From Mycolicibacterium sp. YH-1 (GTDB lineage Bacteria; Actinomycetota; Actinomycetes; Mycobacteriales; Mycobacteriaceae), in the NCBI RefSeq assembly GCF_022557175.1, contig NZ_CP092915.1:1364001-1428000 (forward strand): 64,000 bases of DNA. The letters are read 5' to 3'. Made by a program: the position numbers and the translations under genes. Shown piece by piece: positions 37,813-47,173 of the stretch; the first letter of the stretch is position 1; each line of letters begins with the position of its first letter. The notes below the pieces were generated by a model. That model saw nothing but the letters and a program-made list of their open reading frames with translations. It ran no database searches and was not told where the DNA came from.

Positions 37813-38847
37813 ATGACGGCTGAGATATCTCCGCGCATCGCCGACCACCCGACCGTGCGCAAGATGGCCGGTCGCACCCGCGACCGCCCCGCGGTGATCG
37901 ACTCCGAGTGGCTGCGCCGCGTCTGCCTCGACGCGGGGGCCGACGACGCGGCGTTCGCCAGTGTCGCCGATCCGCAGTTGGCCTCCGAACTCGAACATGC
38001 CGAGCAGGCGCTACCCGGTGCCCGTAGCTTCATCTCTCTGGTGGTGAAGATGAACCGAGACAACGTCCGATCGACCGCCAGAAGCGTTGCCAACCAGGAG
38101 TTTCACCGCAGCGGCGAGATCATCAACGAGGCGGCGCACCGCATCACCCGTGCGCTGCAGGATGCGGGCCATCGCGCGCTCAACCCGTCGGCGACGTTCC
38201 CGATGGAGATGGACCGCTACCCGGGGCGGATCTGGGTGATCGCGCACAAGCCGGTCGCGGTCGCCGCTGGGCTCGGCGTGATGGGCATCCATCGCAACGT
38301 CATCCATCCCCGGTTCGGCAACTTCATCCTGCTCGCCACCATCGTCGTGGACGCACCGATCTCGAGTTACGGTGAGCCGCTTGACTACTCGCCGTGCCTG
38401 GAGTGCAAGCTGTGCGTCGCGGCGTGCCCGGTCGGCGCGATCGGGAAGAACGGGGAGTTCGACTTCGTCGCGTGCTCGGTGCACAACTACCGCGAGTTCA
38501 TGGGCGGCTTCACCGACTGGGCGCAGACCATCGCCGACAGCGACGACGCTGCCGACTTCCGCAGTCGCGTCAGCGATTCGGAGAATGCATCGATGTGGCA
38601 GAGCCTGTCCTTCAAGGCCAACTACAAGGCCGCCTACTGCCTCGCGGTCTGTCCGGCGGGCGAGGAGGTCATCGGCCCCTATCTCGACGATCGCAAGGCG
38701 TTCATGACCACTGTGCTGCGACCTTTGCAGGACAAGCGCGAAACCCTCTACGTGCTACCCAATTCGGCGGCCAAGAGTCACGCGGAGAAGCGCTTCCCGC
38801 ACAAGCCGATCAAGATCGTCGACAGCGGAATTCGCCGCGCCCGCTGA
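37813..38847 (+). CDS. 4Fe-4S double-cluster protein, QueG/reductive-dehalogenase-like
   Basis: The 344-residue protein carries two ferredoxin-type motifs, CLECKLCVAACP (around residue 197) and a later CLAVCPAGE, with an extra cysteine in VACSVHN. The surrounding fold (VAVAAGLGVMGIHRNVIHPRFGNFILLATIVVD) is that of epoxyqueuosine reductase QueG and reductive dehalogenases. QueG normally binds cobalamin, and a comparable cobalamin loop cannot be verified by eye. No queuosine genes are nearby, so a different reductive role is likely. Its promoter has an unusual spacer with a dyad. Confidence 0.75.
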   Translation: MTAEISPRIADHPTVRKMAGRTRDRPAVIDSEWLRRVCLDAGADDAAFASVADPQLASELEHAEQALPGARSFISLVVKMNRDNVRSTARSVANQEFHRSGEIINEAAHRITRALQDAGHRALNPSATFPMEMDRYPGRIWVIAHKPVAVAAGLGVMGIHRNVIHPRFGNFILLATIVVDAPISSYGEPLDYSPCLECKLCVAACPVGAIGKNGEFDFVACSVHNYREFMGGFTDWAQTIADSDDAADFRSRVSDSENASMWQSLSFKANYKAAYCLAVCPAGEEVIGPYLDDRKAFMTTVLRPLQDKRETLYVLPNSAAKSHAEKRFPHKPIKIVDSGIRRAR

Positions 38848-38902
38848 GACTGCTGTGAGCGCGTCGAAACGCTCGAATTCGCGATCTCACAGCAGTCTCG
38901 GC
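38843..38902. repeat. Palindromic repeat at the 3' end of the Fe-S protein gene
   Basis: Arms 38843-38859 (GCTGAGACTGCTGTGAG) and 38886-38902 pair at 16 of 17 positions, the exception being a G-U pair. The gene's TGA lies in the left arm. The same core, including GCGTCGAAACGC in the loop, recurs at 51852-51907. It lies between convergent genes and could stop transcription from both sides. Confidence 0.8.
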
Positions 38903-38926
38903 GAAGAAGAATGGGGGAGAGCTGGC

Positions 38927-39505
38927 TCAGGCCCAGGCGTGGACGAGATTCTGGGCCGACTCCAGTCCATCGCGGATCAGGAGTTCGGTGGCGTCGGCGG
39001 CCTGCTCGCAGATCGTGCCGACCTCGGGCCGCTCGGTCGAGGTGAAGTTCTCCAACACGAAAGCCGCCCCCGACTTGCGCCCCGGTGGGCGGCCGACGCC
39101 GATCCGCACGCGCTGAAAGTCATTGGTGCCCAGCGCTGAACTGACCGAGCGCAGGCCGTTGTGTCCGGCCGCCCCGCCACCGAACTTCAGCCTGATCCGG
39201 CCGAAGTCGATGTCGAGTTCGTCGTGAATGATGATCACGTCGGCCGGGGCCACGGAATAGAAGTTCGCCAACGGCCCGACCTGGCGCCCCGACTCGTTCA
39301 TGTAGGTCCGGGGCTTGGCCAGCACGACCGATCGGTCGCCGAGGCGGCCCGTCACCACCTCGGCCCCCGACTTCTTGTGCACCTTGAACCCCGAGCCGAT
39401 GCGATCGGCGAGGATGTCGGCGACAAGAAAGCCGAGGTTGTGCCGGGTGGTGGCGTACTGCGGTCCGGGATTGCCCAGGCCGACCACCAGCAGCGGTTCG
39501 GCCAC
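38927..39505 (-). CDS. pth: Peptidyl-tRNA hydrolase
   Basis: The 192-residue enzyme releases peptides from prematurely dissociated peptidyl-tRNA. Motifs are [24 protein letters not shown] with the catalytic histidine (RHNLG), [49 protein letters not shown], and [13 protein letters not shown]. The start is GTG 39505, 25 bases after the rplY stop, so the two genes are co-transcribed as in M. tuberculosis. Confidence 0.97.
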   Translation of the reverse strand: MAEPLLVVGLGNPGPQYATTRHNLGFLVADILADRIGSGFKVHKKSGAEVVTGRLGDRSVVLAKPRTYMNESGRQVGPLANFYSVAPADVIIIHDELDIDFGRIRLKFGGGAAGHNGLRSVSSALGTNDFQRVRIGVGRPPGRKSGAAFVLENFTSTERPEVGTICEQAADATELLIRDGLESAQNLVHAWA

Positions 39506-39530
39506 GATCTCAGATCCGCTCTACTAGGGG

Positions 39531-40190
39531 TTACTCGGAGCCGGACTCGGCCTCGGCGCCACCCTCGGCGGGGGCCTCGGCGGCACTCTCAGCGGCCTCG
39601 CCGCCACCCTCGCTCTCGAGGTCTGCCGCAGTCGGCGCCGGGATCACGTTGACCACGAGCAGCTCGGGATCGGAGATCAGCGACACGCCGTCGGGCAGCG
39701 GAACCTGTGCGGCGGTGAACTGCGTTCCTGCGGCGGCGCCCTCGACAGACAGCGTGAGGCTCTCGGGGATCGACATGGCGTCGGACTCGATCTCGATGGT
39801 GCTGGTCTCCTGGTTGACCAGGGTGTCCGGGCCGGCGTCACCCTCGACGATGACGTGGACCTCGACGGTCACCTTCTCGCCGCGGCGGACGATGATGAGG
39901 TCGACGTGCTGGATGTTGCGGCGGATCGGGTGGACCTCGATCGCCTTCGGCAGCGCCAGGGCTTCCTTGCCGTCGATGTCGAGCGTCAGCACCGCGTTGG
40001 TGCCGAAGTTACGCAGCACGGCGGCGAACTCGCGGGCCGGCAGAACCAGGTGCTGGGGCTCGGCGCCGTGGCCGTACAGCACGGCGGGGACCTGGCCATC
40101 GCGACGGGCCTGACGCGACGCGCCCTTGCCGGTCTTCTCGCGGACCTTGGCGGTCAGATTGTTGGCGCTGTGGGCCTGGGTCTTGGCCAT
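39531..40190 (-). CDS. rplY: 50S ribosomal protein L25 (CTC family)
   Basis: The 219-residue protein has the 5S-rRNA-binding L25 domain ([41 protein letters not shown]). The C-terminal beta domain of the CTC/TL5 type and an acidic Ala/Glu-rich tail follow. ATG 40190 follows an AGGAG site about eight bases upstream. The tail is low in complexity, as in other mycobacterial L25 proteins. Confidence 0.96.
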   Translation of the reverse strand: MAKTQAHSANNLTAKVREKTGKGASRQARRDGQVPAVLYGHGAEPQHLVLPAREFAAVLRNFGTNAVLTLDIDGKEALALPKAIEVHPIRRNIQHVDLIIVRRGEKVTVEVHVIVEGDAGPDTLVNQETSTIEIESDAMSIPESLTLSVEGAAAGTQFTAAQVPLPDGVSLISDPELLVVNVIPAPTAADLESEGGGEAAESAAEAPAEGGAEAESGSE

Positions 40191-40320
40191 GTGATTTGCT
40201 CCTGTGCCTATGCGGTGGTCGCACGGCCAGGGTCACGCGCAGTTGCGCGGAGGTTCCCGTCGATAACGGTGGCCTGGCCACCCTCGCCGTGATCGCCCGC
40301 AAGGCTAGCGCACGAGCGTG

Positions 40321-41187
40321 CTACAGCGGAAATTCAGTGCCCGTGAGCTGCGCGGACAAGTCCCACAGCGCCTCGGCGGTCTTGGCGCTGCTCGCCAGCG
40401 GACTGCGGGCGACCGGCTGGGTTGGGCCCCTCATCGCGAAGCGCGGCCCGATGAAGGAGTTGCCTGCCACGTCCTGGGACGCCGCGAAGAGTGTCTGGCG
40501 GGCACCGAAGTCGGCATCGGTGGCCAGCCTGTTGGCCGCCAGCCACACCTTGGTGCCCAGCGCATTGCCGGTATTGCCCTGCAGATTGGTGGCCGAGTAG
40601 CCGGGGTGGCAGGCCACGGCGCGCAGTGGCGAACCGGCCCGGTGCAGCCTGCGTTGCAGCTCCTTGGTGAACAGCAGGTTGGCCAGCTTGGACTGCCCGT
40701 AGGCCGGCCAGGCGAGGTATGGCCGGGCCTTCCAGTTCAGGTCCTTGAGGCTGATCACACCGAGTAGATGCATCATCGAGGACACCGTCACCACGCGGTC
40801 GGTGACCTTGGGCAGCAGAAGGTTGGTCAGTGCGAAGTGGCCCAGGTGGTTGGTGCCGATCTGGCTCTCGAACCCGTCCACGGTCTGCGCGTACGGCACC
40901 GCCATGATCCCCGCGTTGTTGATCAGCACGTCCACCTGCTCGACGCCGTCGGCGAACGCGCGGACCGACGCGAGATCCTGCAGGTCGAGCTGGCGGACCT
41001 CAACCGCGCCGGTCATGCCCGCTGCGGCGGTGTCACCCTTGGCGGTGTTGCGGACAGCGAGGATGACGTTCGCGCCGACGCGGGCGAGCTCACGCGCGGT
41101 GACCTCGCCGAGGCCGCTGTTGGCACCTGTGACGATGACGGTGCGTCCAGCGAAGGATGGCAGGTCTGCAGCGGTCCAGTCGCTCAT
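40321..41187 (-). CDS. Short-chain dehydrogenase/reductase
   Basis: The 288-residue SDR has the cofactor loop VIVTGANSGLGEVTARELA, the NNAGIMAVPYAQT motif, serine in VTVSSMMHLLG, and the catalytic YGQSKLANLLF (Y-x3-K). The layout is that of retinol-dehydrogenase-like SDRs common in mycobacteria. ATG 41187 is chosen; sequence upstream in frame belongs to lpqT in another frame. It lies 14 bases after the lpqT stop, so it was probably inserted into the glmU-prs-lpqT-rplY-pth run. Confidence 0.9.
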   Translation of the reverse strand: MSDWTAADLPSFAGRTVIVTGANSGLGEVTARELARVGANVILAVRNTAKGDTAAAGMTGAVEVRQLDLQDLASVRAFADGVEQVDVLINNAGIMAVPYAQTVDGFESQIGTNHLGHFALTNLLLPKVTDRVVTVSSMMHLLGVISLKDLNWKARPYLAWPAYGQSKLANLLFTKELQRRLHRAGSPLRAVACHPGYSATNLQGNTGNALGTKVWLAANRLATDADFGARQTLFAASQDVAGNSFIGPRFAMRGPTQPVARSPLASSAKTAEALWDLSAQLTGTEFPL

Positions 41188-41201
41188 GCTGACGAGAGTA
41201 G

Positions 41202-41885
41202 CTATTTGGCCGCGACCGTGAATCCCTTGATGATCTTCTCGATGTCGGGGCCGTTGGCCTGCGCCTGGTCGGCGAAGCTCGTCACGGTCAACTGAACCAG
41301 GTACCGCTGTCCGGGCACACCCGGCCGCACCGGCGTCCCGGTCGCGATGACGATGCGGTTGTAGCTCTGCATGCGCTGACCGTTGAGGTCGTAGGAGCCC
41401 TCGATCATCGACGACGGGAAGCCACGGAAATCCGCGTCGGATGCGTTGAGTTCCTTGAAGTTCTCCGACATCTTCGCGTCGGCGTCCGCGTGCTTGAGGG
41501 CCTCGGCGACGTCGAAGTCGCCGTTGAGCTCGAACACGATGATCATCGCGGTCGGGTAGGTGTCGCCCTTGGCGATGGTCCTGGTGCCCGGCGACAGGTT
41601 GGCGTTGACATAGGGCTGCCACCCCTGCGGGCTGGGGACGTCCACGGTCAGGTCGGTGAGCTTGGCGGGGGAGACGGGCGCGCCTGTGACGCCGATGTTC
41701 TCGAGGTACTCGGAGAACGGGATGAGCGGTTCGGCTCCTGGCGACGTCGTCGTCGTGGTGGGCGTCGTCGACCAGATCGACTGGTAGTCGGGGGTCGCGG
41801 GGCCGCAGCCGGTCAGGGCGGCGACACACAGCGCGACCGAGGCGGCGAGCGCGACGTAAGCGGAGCGCGCGCCTGAACCCGTCAC
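41202..41885 (-). CDS. lpqT: Lipoprotein LpqT (LpqN family)
   Basis: The 227-residue protein has a signal peptide ending in the lipobox LTGC, a Thr-rich linker, and the LpqN-type domain beginning IPFSEYLENIGVTGAPVSP. GTG 41885 is the start and overlaps the arsC-like stop by four bases. Its place between rplY and prs equals Rv1016c. The protein is related to the lipoprotein at 2.2-2.8 kb. A role in envelope or host interaction is known only by family analogy. Confidence 0.9.
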   Translation of the reverse strand: MTGSGARSAYVALAASVALCVAALTGCGPATPDYQSIWSTTPTTTTTSPGAEPLIPFSEYLENIGVTGAPVSPAKLTDLTVDVPSPQGWQPYVNANLSPGTRTIAKGDTYPTAMIIVFELNGDFDVAEALKHADADAKMSENFKELNASDADFRGFPSSMIEGSYDLNGQRMQSYNRIVIATGTPVRPGVPGQRYLVQLTVTSFADQAQANGPDIEKIIKGFTVAAK

Positions 41886-42220
41886 AGAATCTCGCGAACC
41901 GTGTCGATCGGCCGGGCCAGTCGTGTTCCCTTCGGCGTCGTGACAAACGGGCGCTCGATCAGGATCGGGTGTTGCGCCATCGCGTCGAGCAGGGCGTCGT
42001 CGGATGCGTCGGCCAGGCCGAGTTCGGTGTAGAGCGACTCGCGCTTGCGGACCGCCGTGCGAACGTCGATACCGGCATCGGCGATCATCGCGACCAGCTC
42101 GTCGCGCGTCGGCGGAGTCTTCAGATAGAGCACGATCTCCGGCTCGATGCCGTTCTCGCGTAACAGGTCCAACGTCTTACGCGAGGTCGAGCACTTCGGG
42201 TTGTGCAGGATCCGTGCCAC
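41882..42220 (-). CDS. ArsC/Spx-family arsenate reductase-like protein
   Basis: The 112-residue thioredoxin-fold protein contains ILHNPKCSTSRKTLDLL with the single catalytic cysteine C10, LKTPPTRDELV, and HPILIERPFVTT, the ArsC active-site arginine region. This is the glutaredoxin-linked ArsC/YfgD type. No arsR or arsenite pump is adjacent, so arsenate may not be the true substrate. The start is GTG 42220, one base after the prs stop. Confidence 0.9.
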   Translation of the reverse strand: MARILHNPKCSTSRKTLDLLRENGIEPEIVLYLKTPPTRDELVAMIADAGIDVRTAVRKRESLYTELGLADASDDALLDAMAQHPILIERPFVTTPKGTRLARPIDTVREIL

Positions 42221-42221
42221 G

Positions 42222-43202
42222 CTAGGCGGACCCGTCGAACAGTCCCGTGACCGAGCCGTTCTCGAACACCGCGCGGATGGTGCTGGCCAGCAGTGGCGCG
42301 ATGGACAGCACGGTCAGCTGCGGGAACTGCTTGTCCTCGGTGATCGGCAGCGTGTTGGTGACGATGACCTCGCGGGCGCCGCACTCGGCGAGCCGCTGCG
42401 ACGCGGGCTCGGACAGCACACCGTGTGTGGCGGCGATGACGACGTCATCCGCACCGTTCTCCTTGAGGAGTTTGACCGCGCCGGCGATGGTGCCGCCGGT
42501 GTCGATCATGTCGTCGGTGATGATGCAGGTCTTGCCGCGCACGTCGCCGACGACGCGGTTGGACTTCACCTGGTTGGGCACCAGGGGGTCGCGGGTCTTG
42601 TGAATGAAGGCCAGCGGGACGCCGCCCAGTGAGTCGGCCCACTTCTCGGCGACGCGCACGCGGCCCGAGTCGGGGGAGACGACGACCATGTCGTGGTTGG
42701 CGTAGTTGTCGGCGATGTAGCCGCACAGCAGCGACTGCCCGCGCATGTGGTCCACCGGGCCGTCGAAGAAGCCCTGGATCTGGTCGGTGTGCAGGTCGAC
42801 CGTGACGATCCGGTCGGCGCCCGCGGTCTTGTAGAGGTCAGCGACCAGGCGCGCGGAGATGGGCTCGCGGCCGCGGTGCTTCTTGTCCTGACGTGCGTAC
42901 GGGTAGAACGGCAGGATCGCCGTGATGCGCTTGGCGCTGCCCCGCTTGAGGGCATCGATCATGATGAGCTGTTCCATCAGCCACTGGTTCAGCGGCGCGG
43001 GGTGGCTCTGCAGAACGAACGCGTCGCAGCCACGCACCGACTCGTCGAAGCGGACGAAGATCTCGCCGTTGGCGAAGTCACGCGCCGTCTGCGCGGTGAC
43101 GGGAACATCAAGTTCCTTGGCCACCTGTTCTGCCAGCTCGGGATGCGCGCGCCCCGAGAACAGCATGAGATTTTTGCGGTTGTCGGTCCAGTCGGTGCCC
43201 AC
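42222..43202 (-). CDS. prs: Ribose-phosphate pyrophosphokinase
   Basis: The 326-residue enzyme makes PRPP from ribose 5-phosphate and ATP for nucleotide, His, Trp and decaprenyl-phosphoarabinose synthesis. Motifs are FANGEIFVRFDESVRGCD, YPYARQDKKHRGREPISARLVADL, VTVDLHTDQIQGFFD, VVVSPDSGRVRVAEKWAD and the PRPP loop CIITDDMIDTGGTIAG. GTG 43202 gives 326 residues, the M. tuberculosis length, and follows GAAGG. An upstream in-frame TTG at 43241 would add 13 residues. Confidence 0.96.
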   Translation of the reverse strand: MGTDWTDNRKNLMLFSGRAHPELAEQVAKELDVPVTAQTARDFANGEIFVRFDESVRGCDAFVLQSHPAPLNQWLMEQLIMIDALKRGSAKRITAILPFYPYARQDKKHRGREPISARLVADLYKTAGADRIVTVDLHTDQIQGFFDGPVDHMRGQSLLCGYIADNYANHDMVVVSPDSGRVRVAEKWADSLGGVPLAFIHKTRDPLVPNQVKSNRVVGDVRGKTCIITDDMIDTGGTIAGAVKLLKENGADDVVIAATHGVLSEPASQRLAECGAREVIVTNTLPITEDKQFPQLTVLSIAPLLASTIRAVFENGSVTGLFDGSA

Positions 43203-43304
43203 TGTGCTGCCTTCGACGTCGGGGATCGAAATACTGGGCAATCGTACGTAGCTTCCCTGCGCCCGCGTTGCCGGGTTACCAGAATGCCAACGGAAGGCGT
43301 CGAG

Positions 43305-44831
43305 TTACGGCGTCGACTCGGGGTCGATGTCCTCATGGGAGACGGGTTCGGCGGCGTCGTCGGAGACGGTTTCGGCGGTCGCCTTGCGGGCGGCCTCCGC
43401 GGCTGAAGCCAGACGTGCCGCCTCCGCGGCGGGACTGCTCGGGCGCTTGCGCTGCACCCAGCCCTCGATGTTGCGCTGGCTGCCCGCCGACACCGCCAGC
43501 GCGCCCGGCGGGACGTCGTCGCGCACCACGGTGCCCGCGCCGGTGTAGGCGCCGTCGCCGATCACGACCGGCGCGATGAACATCGTGTCCGAGCCGGTGC
43601 GCACATGCGAGCCGATCCGGGTCCGCCGCTTGGTCTCGCCGTCGTAGTTGACGAAAACGCTGGAGGCGCCGATGTTGGAGTGCTCGCCGATGTCGGCGTC
43701 GCCGACGTAGGTCAGGTGCGGCACCTTGGTACCGGTGCCGATGACCGCGTTCTTGGTCTCGACGAAGGCCCCGAGCTTCCCGTCCGCGCCGAGGTCAGTG
43801 CCCGGCCGCAGGTAGGCGAACGGGCCGACCGTGGCGCCCGCCCCGATGACCGACAGCTCGCCGTGCGTGCGGATGACCGAGGCGCCGTCACCGACCTCCA
43901 TCGAGGTGAGCGTGCTGTCCGGCCCGATGGTGCAGTCGGCCCCGATCCAGGTGGCGCCGAGCAGCTGGGTGCCCGGATGCACCACGGTGTCGCGCCCGAT
44001 CTCCACGTCGACGTCGATCCACGTGGTGGCCGGGTCGATGATCGTGACCCCGGCACGCTGGTGCCCGACGATGATGCGTCGGTTCAGCTCGGCCCCCAGT
44101 GCCGCGAGTTGGACGCGATCGTTGACGCCGGAGACCTGGGTGGTGTCGGCGATGTGCTGGGCGCGCACGGTGTGCCCGTCGGCGCGCAGGATGGCCACCG
44201 CATCGGTGATGTACAGCTCGCCCTGGGCGTTGTCGGTGCTCAGCCGGGTCAACGCCGAGCGCAGCGCGGCGGCGTCGAACGCGTACACACCGGAGTTGAT
44301 CTCGCCGATGGCGCGCTGGGCGTCGTCGGCGTCGGCTTGCTCAATGATGGCCGCCACCGCACCGTCGGCATCGCGGATGATGCGCCCGTACCCGGTGGGG
44401 TCGGCCAGCGTGGTGGTCAGGATGGTCGCCTGCGCGCCCTCATGCGCGGCGGCCAGCGCGGCGAGGGTCTCGCCGCCGAGCAACGGCACATCGGCGGTGG
44501 TGATGACCACAGTGCCGGTGAAGTCGTCGGGCAGACCCGCAAGTCCGACATCGACGGCATGCCCGGTGCCCAGCTGTTCCTCCTGGACCACGGTGAGGAT
44601 GCTGCTGCCCGTCTGTTCGGCAACCCGGTTCACCTCGGCGTTCACCAGGTCACGGCCGTGCCCGACGACGACGACGACTTGGCTGGGTGTCAGTGCCGTC
44701 AGCGCGTGCAGCACATGGGCGATCATGCTGCGCCCGCCCAGGGTGTGCAGCATCTTGGGCGTCGCCGAGCGCATTCGGGTGCCCGCGCCGGCGGCCAGCA
44801 CGATCACGGCGGTCTGGGGGTGAGCGGTCAC
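43305..44831 (-). CDS. glmU: Bifunctional UDP-GlcNAc pyrophosphorylase / GlcN-1-P acetyltransferase
   Basis: The 508-residue enzyme makes UDP-N-acetylglucosamine for peptidoglycan and arabinogalactan linker. The uridyltransferase domain (about 1-240) has [25 protein letters not shown] and [11 protein letters not shown]. The left-handed beta-helix (about 260-470) has [24 protein letters not shown] and [14 protein letters not shown] charged Ala/Glu-rich tail of about 40 residues follows, as in mycobacterial GlmU. GTG 44831 follows GGAAGG. It is first in the run glmU-prs-arsC-lpqT. Confidence 0.96.
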   Translation of the reverse strand: MTAHPQTAVIVLAAGAGTRMRSATPKMLHTLGGRSMIAHVLHALTALTPSQVVVVVGHGRDLVNAEVNRVAEQTGSSILTVVQEEQLGTGHAVDVGLAGLPDDFTGTVVITTADVPLLGGETLAALAAAHEGAQATILTTTLADPTGYGRIIRDADGAVAAIIEQADADDAQRAIGEINSGVYAFDAAALRSALTRLSTDNAQGELYITDAVAILRADGHTVRAQHIADTTQVSGVNDRVQLAALGAELNRRIIVGHQRAGVTIIDPATTWIDVDVEIGRDTVVHPGTQLLGATWIGADCTIGPDSTLTSMEVGDGASVIRTHGELSVIGAGATVGPFAYLRPGTDLGADGKLGAFVETKNAVIGTGTKVPHLTYVGDADIGEHSNIGASSVFVNYDGETKRRTRIGSHVRTGSDTMFIAPVVIGDGAYTGAGTVVRDDVPPGALAVSAGSQRNIEGWVQRKRPSSPAAEAARLASAAEAARKATAETVSDDAAEPVSHEDIDPESTP

Positions 44832-44915
44832 GTGACCCTTCCAATCGCGACTGTGCGGTTTCATGCGCGACGCGCCGCGGGGGACGTTCGCCGACGCGCT
44901 TTCGCGGCCATTCTG

Positions 44916-44987
44916 CTCCGTCGCCAGGACTCGAACCTGAACTATCTGAACCAAAATCAGAGGTGCTGCCGATTACACCACGACGGA
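44916..44987 (-). tRNA. tRNA-Gln (anticodon TTG)
   Basis: The minus-strand 72-base sequence folds as a cloverleaf. The acceptor stem TCCGTCG pairs with CGACGGA, the D arm contains TAATCGGCAGCA, and the anticodon stem TCTGA/TCAGA encloses the loop TTTTGGT. The anticodon TTG is at 44952-44954, and the T arm is TCAGG-TTCGAGT-CCTGG. No CCA is encoded. It lies between glmU and the TetR gene. Confidence 0.95.
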
Positions 44988-45064
44988 CTGTCGGTGAGAC
45001 TTTAGTCGACGTCGTCATCGGTGAAGAGTGGGAGCGAGGCGACCCTAGGAATAGGCTCCTGAGT

Positions 45065-45700
45065 GTGGCTGCACCGGAGAAGGAGGCGCGGGCTCCTCGC
45101 GCGCGCATGACCGGCACCGAGCGCCGTCAACAACTGGTCGAGATCGCCAAGTCGCTCTTCGCCGAGCGAGGCTACGACGCCACCTCCATCGAGGAGATCG
45201 CGCAGCGTGCCAACGTCTCCAAACCGGTCGTTTACGAGCACTTCGGCGGTAAGGAAGGGCTCTACGCGGTGGTCGTCGACCGCGAGATGTCGGCGCTGCT
45301 CGACGGCATCACCTCCTCGCTCACCAACAACCGGTCCCGGGTCCGGGTCGAACGCGTCGCACTTGCGCTGCTGACCTACGTCGAGGAGCGCACCGACGGG
45401 TTCCGCATCCTGATCCGCGACTCGCCCGCCAGCATCAGCTCCGGCACGTACTCGAGCCTGCTGAACGACGCGGTCAGCCAGGTCGCCTCGATCCTCGCCG
45501 GTGACTTCTCCCGTCGCGGGCTCGACCCCGAGCTCGCGCCGCTCTACGCCCAGGCGCTCGTCGGGTCGGTGTCGATGACGGCGCAGTGGTGGCTGGACAC
45601 CCGTGAACCCAAGAAGGAAGTGGTGGCCGCCCACCTGGTCAACCTGATGTGGAACGGGTTGACCCACCTGGAGTCCGACCCGATCCTGCACCAGGGCTAG
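45065..45700 (+). CDS. TetR-family transcriptional regulator (Rv1019-like)
   Basis: The 211-residue protein has a TetR DNA-binding domain (RRQQLVEIAKSLFAERGYDATSIEEIAQRANVSKPVVYEHFGGKEGLYAVVVDREM). A longer alpha-helical sensor domain with QWWLDTREPKKEVVAAHLVNLMWNGL follows. It takes the place of Rv1019, a regulator reported to act on itself and on neighbouring mfd-mazG in M. tuberculosis. GTG 45065 is chosen for the usual N-terminal basic leader. Here a decarboxylase gene on the other strand separates it from mfd. Confidence 0.9.
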   Translation: MAAPEKEARAPRARMTGTERRQQLVEIAKSLFAERGYDATSIEEIAQRANVSKPVVYEHFGGKEGLYAVVVDREMSALLDGITSSLTNNRSRVRVERVALALLTYVEERTDGFRILIRDSPASISSGTYSSLLNDAVSQVASILAGDFSRRGLDPELAPLYAQALVGSVSMTAQWWLDTREPKKEVVAAHLVNLMWNGLTHLESDPILHQG

Positions 45701-45702
45701 TC

Positions 45703-47043
45703 CTAGTTCACATCCCGGAGGAGCAGGTCCGCCGTCGTCTCCCGGCGCACCATCAGATCGGCGCGGCCGTCTCGCACCGACACCACCGGCGGCCGGCCGA
45801 CCATGTTGAACGTCGAGGCCATGCTGTGGTGATAGGCGCCGGTGCACGCCACCGCGAGGACATCACCGGGATGCAGGTCGACCGGTAGCGCCACATCGTG
45901 GGCGATCGCGTCGCCCGCCTCGCAGTACCGGCCGACCACGGTCACCGGCTGCGTCGGGCCGAGCGGGTGACGGTTGGCGACCGTGACGGTGTACCGGGCG
46001 CCGTAAAGCGCCACCCGGGGGTTGTCGCTCATGCCGCCGTCGACCGACACGAAGGTCCTGCCACCGGGCTGATGCTTCACGGCCACCACTCGGTAGACCG
46101 TCACCCCGGCGCGCGCCGACAGCGCCCGACCCGGCTCGACGACGACCACGGGGCGCGGAAAGCGTTCCGCCCCGCAGGTGGTGTCCAGCGCATCGTCGAT
46201 GACCTCGGCCAGCGCCTTGAGGTCGAGGCCCGCGTCGCCGTCGATGTACGGCACACCGTGCCCACCGCCGATGTTCAGCTCGGAGAGCAGGACTCCGTAC
46301 CGGGCGCGGACGTCGGCCATCAGGGTGACGATCCGATGAATCGCGTCGCCGTAGGGCGTCGCCTCGGTGACCTGTGACCCGAGGTGGCAGTGCAGTCCGA
46401 CAAGCCGCAGCATCGGCTGATCGAGCACGCGACGGATCGCCAGCAGCGCCTGACCGTCGTCGATGGCGAAGCCGAACTTCTGGTCGGTGACTCCCGTGGT
46501 CACCGCGGCGTGGCCGTGAATGTCGACGTTGGGGGTCACCCGGATCAGTACGTCCTGTGGCTTTCGCAGTTGGCTGGCCAGCAGCGCGATCTCGGTGCCA
46601 CAGTCGATGACGATGCGGCCGACACCGGCGTCGGTGGCGGTGCGCAGTTCACCTGTCGTCTTCGCGTTGCCGTGCAGGATCATGCGTCGCGGATCCACGC
46701 CGCCAGCCAGCCCCGCAGCCAGCTCGCCCAGCGAGCAGATGTCGAGCCCGAGGTGTTCATCGGCCACCCAGCGGGCGACGCGGGTGGTCAACAGGGCCTT
46801 GCCCGCATAGACGATCCGGATGCCACGCAGTGTCGACCGGTAGGTCGCGGCGCGCTGGCGGAAGTCGGCCTCGTCGAGGACATAGGTCGGGGTGCCGAAC
46901 TCGTCGGCGATGTCGGTCAGCGCCACGCCGCCGACGCACAGCCGGCCGTCCACATCCACCCTTGCCGTCAGCGGCCAGATGGCCGGTTCGATGCGCATGG
47001 GGGCGGCGCGGTGCAGGGACGGCAACTGGTCGAGAAGGGTCAT
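45703..47043 (-). CDS. PLP-dependent diaminopimelate decarboxylase-like enzyme (LysA family)
   Basis: The 446-residue fold-III PLP enzyme has the cofactor lysine K82 in RIVYAGKALLT, the HGNAKT motif, LHCHLGSQV, LNIGGGHGVPY, EPGRALSARAG (phosphate binding) and YCEAGDAIAHDVALP, where the second-subunit Cys sits. This is the LysA architecture, but the essential lysA in mycobacteria lies elsewhere (Rv1293), so this is a paralogue. Related enzymes decarboxylate other D-amino-acid-like substrates or make siderophore precursors. It is convergent with the TetR gene and divergent from mfd. ATG 47043 follows GGAGA closely. Confidence 0.85.
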   Translation of the reverse strand: MTLLDQLPSLHRAAPMRIEPAIWPLTARVDVDGRLCVGGVALTDIADEFGTPTYVLDEADFRQRAATYRSTLRGIRIVYAGKALLTTRVARWVADEHLGLDICSLGELAAGLAGGVDPRRMILHGNAKTTGELRTATDAGVGRIVIDCGTEIALLASQLRKPQDVLIRVTPNVDIHGHAAVTTGVTDQKFGFAIDDGQALLAIRRVLDQPMLRLVGLHCHLGSQVTEATPYGDAIHRIVTLMADVRARYGVLLSELNIGGGHGVPYIDGDAGLDLKALAEVIDDALDTTCGAERFPRPVVVVEPGRALSARAGVTVYRVVAVKHQPGGRTFVSVDGGMSDNPRVALYGARYTVTVANRHPLGPTQPVTVVGRYCEAGDAIAHDVALPVDLHPGDVLAVACTGAYHHSMASTFNMVGRPPVVSVRDGRADLMVRRETTADLLLRDVN

Positions 47044-47173
47044 GTCTCCACGGTGCGCCCGCAAGACGTGGGTATCGCAAATCTTGACGAACCCCTCACG
47101 GCGGGCAGCGCAATTTTGACGGGTTGAGCGGGTTGAGCGCCTCGCAGTGCGGCTCATTAGGATGGAGGACACC

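Noticed and set aside
27704..38847. A prophage or integrative element across the second accessory block
   Set aside because: No integrase, transposase, phage structural gene or direct-repeat attachment site is seen, and the only tRNA lies 6 kb away.
41882..42220. An arsenic resistance operon around the arsC-like gene
   Set aside because: There is no arsR, arsenite efflux gene or arsenite methyltransferase nearby; the gene is embedded in the glmU-prs-lpqT run.
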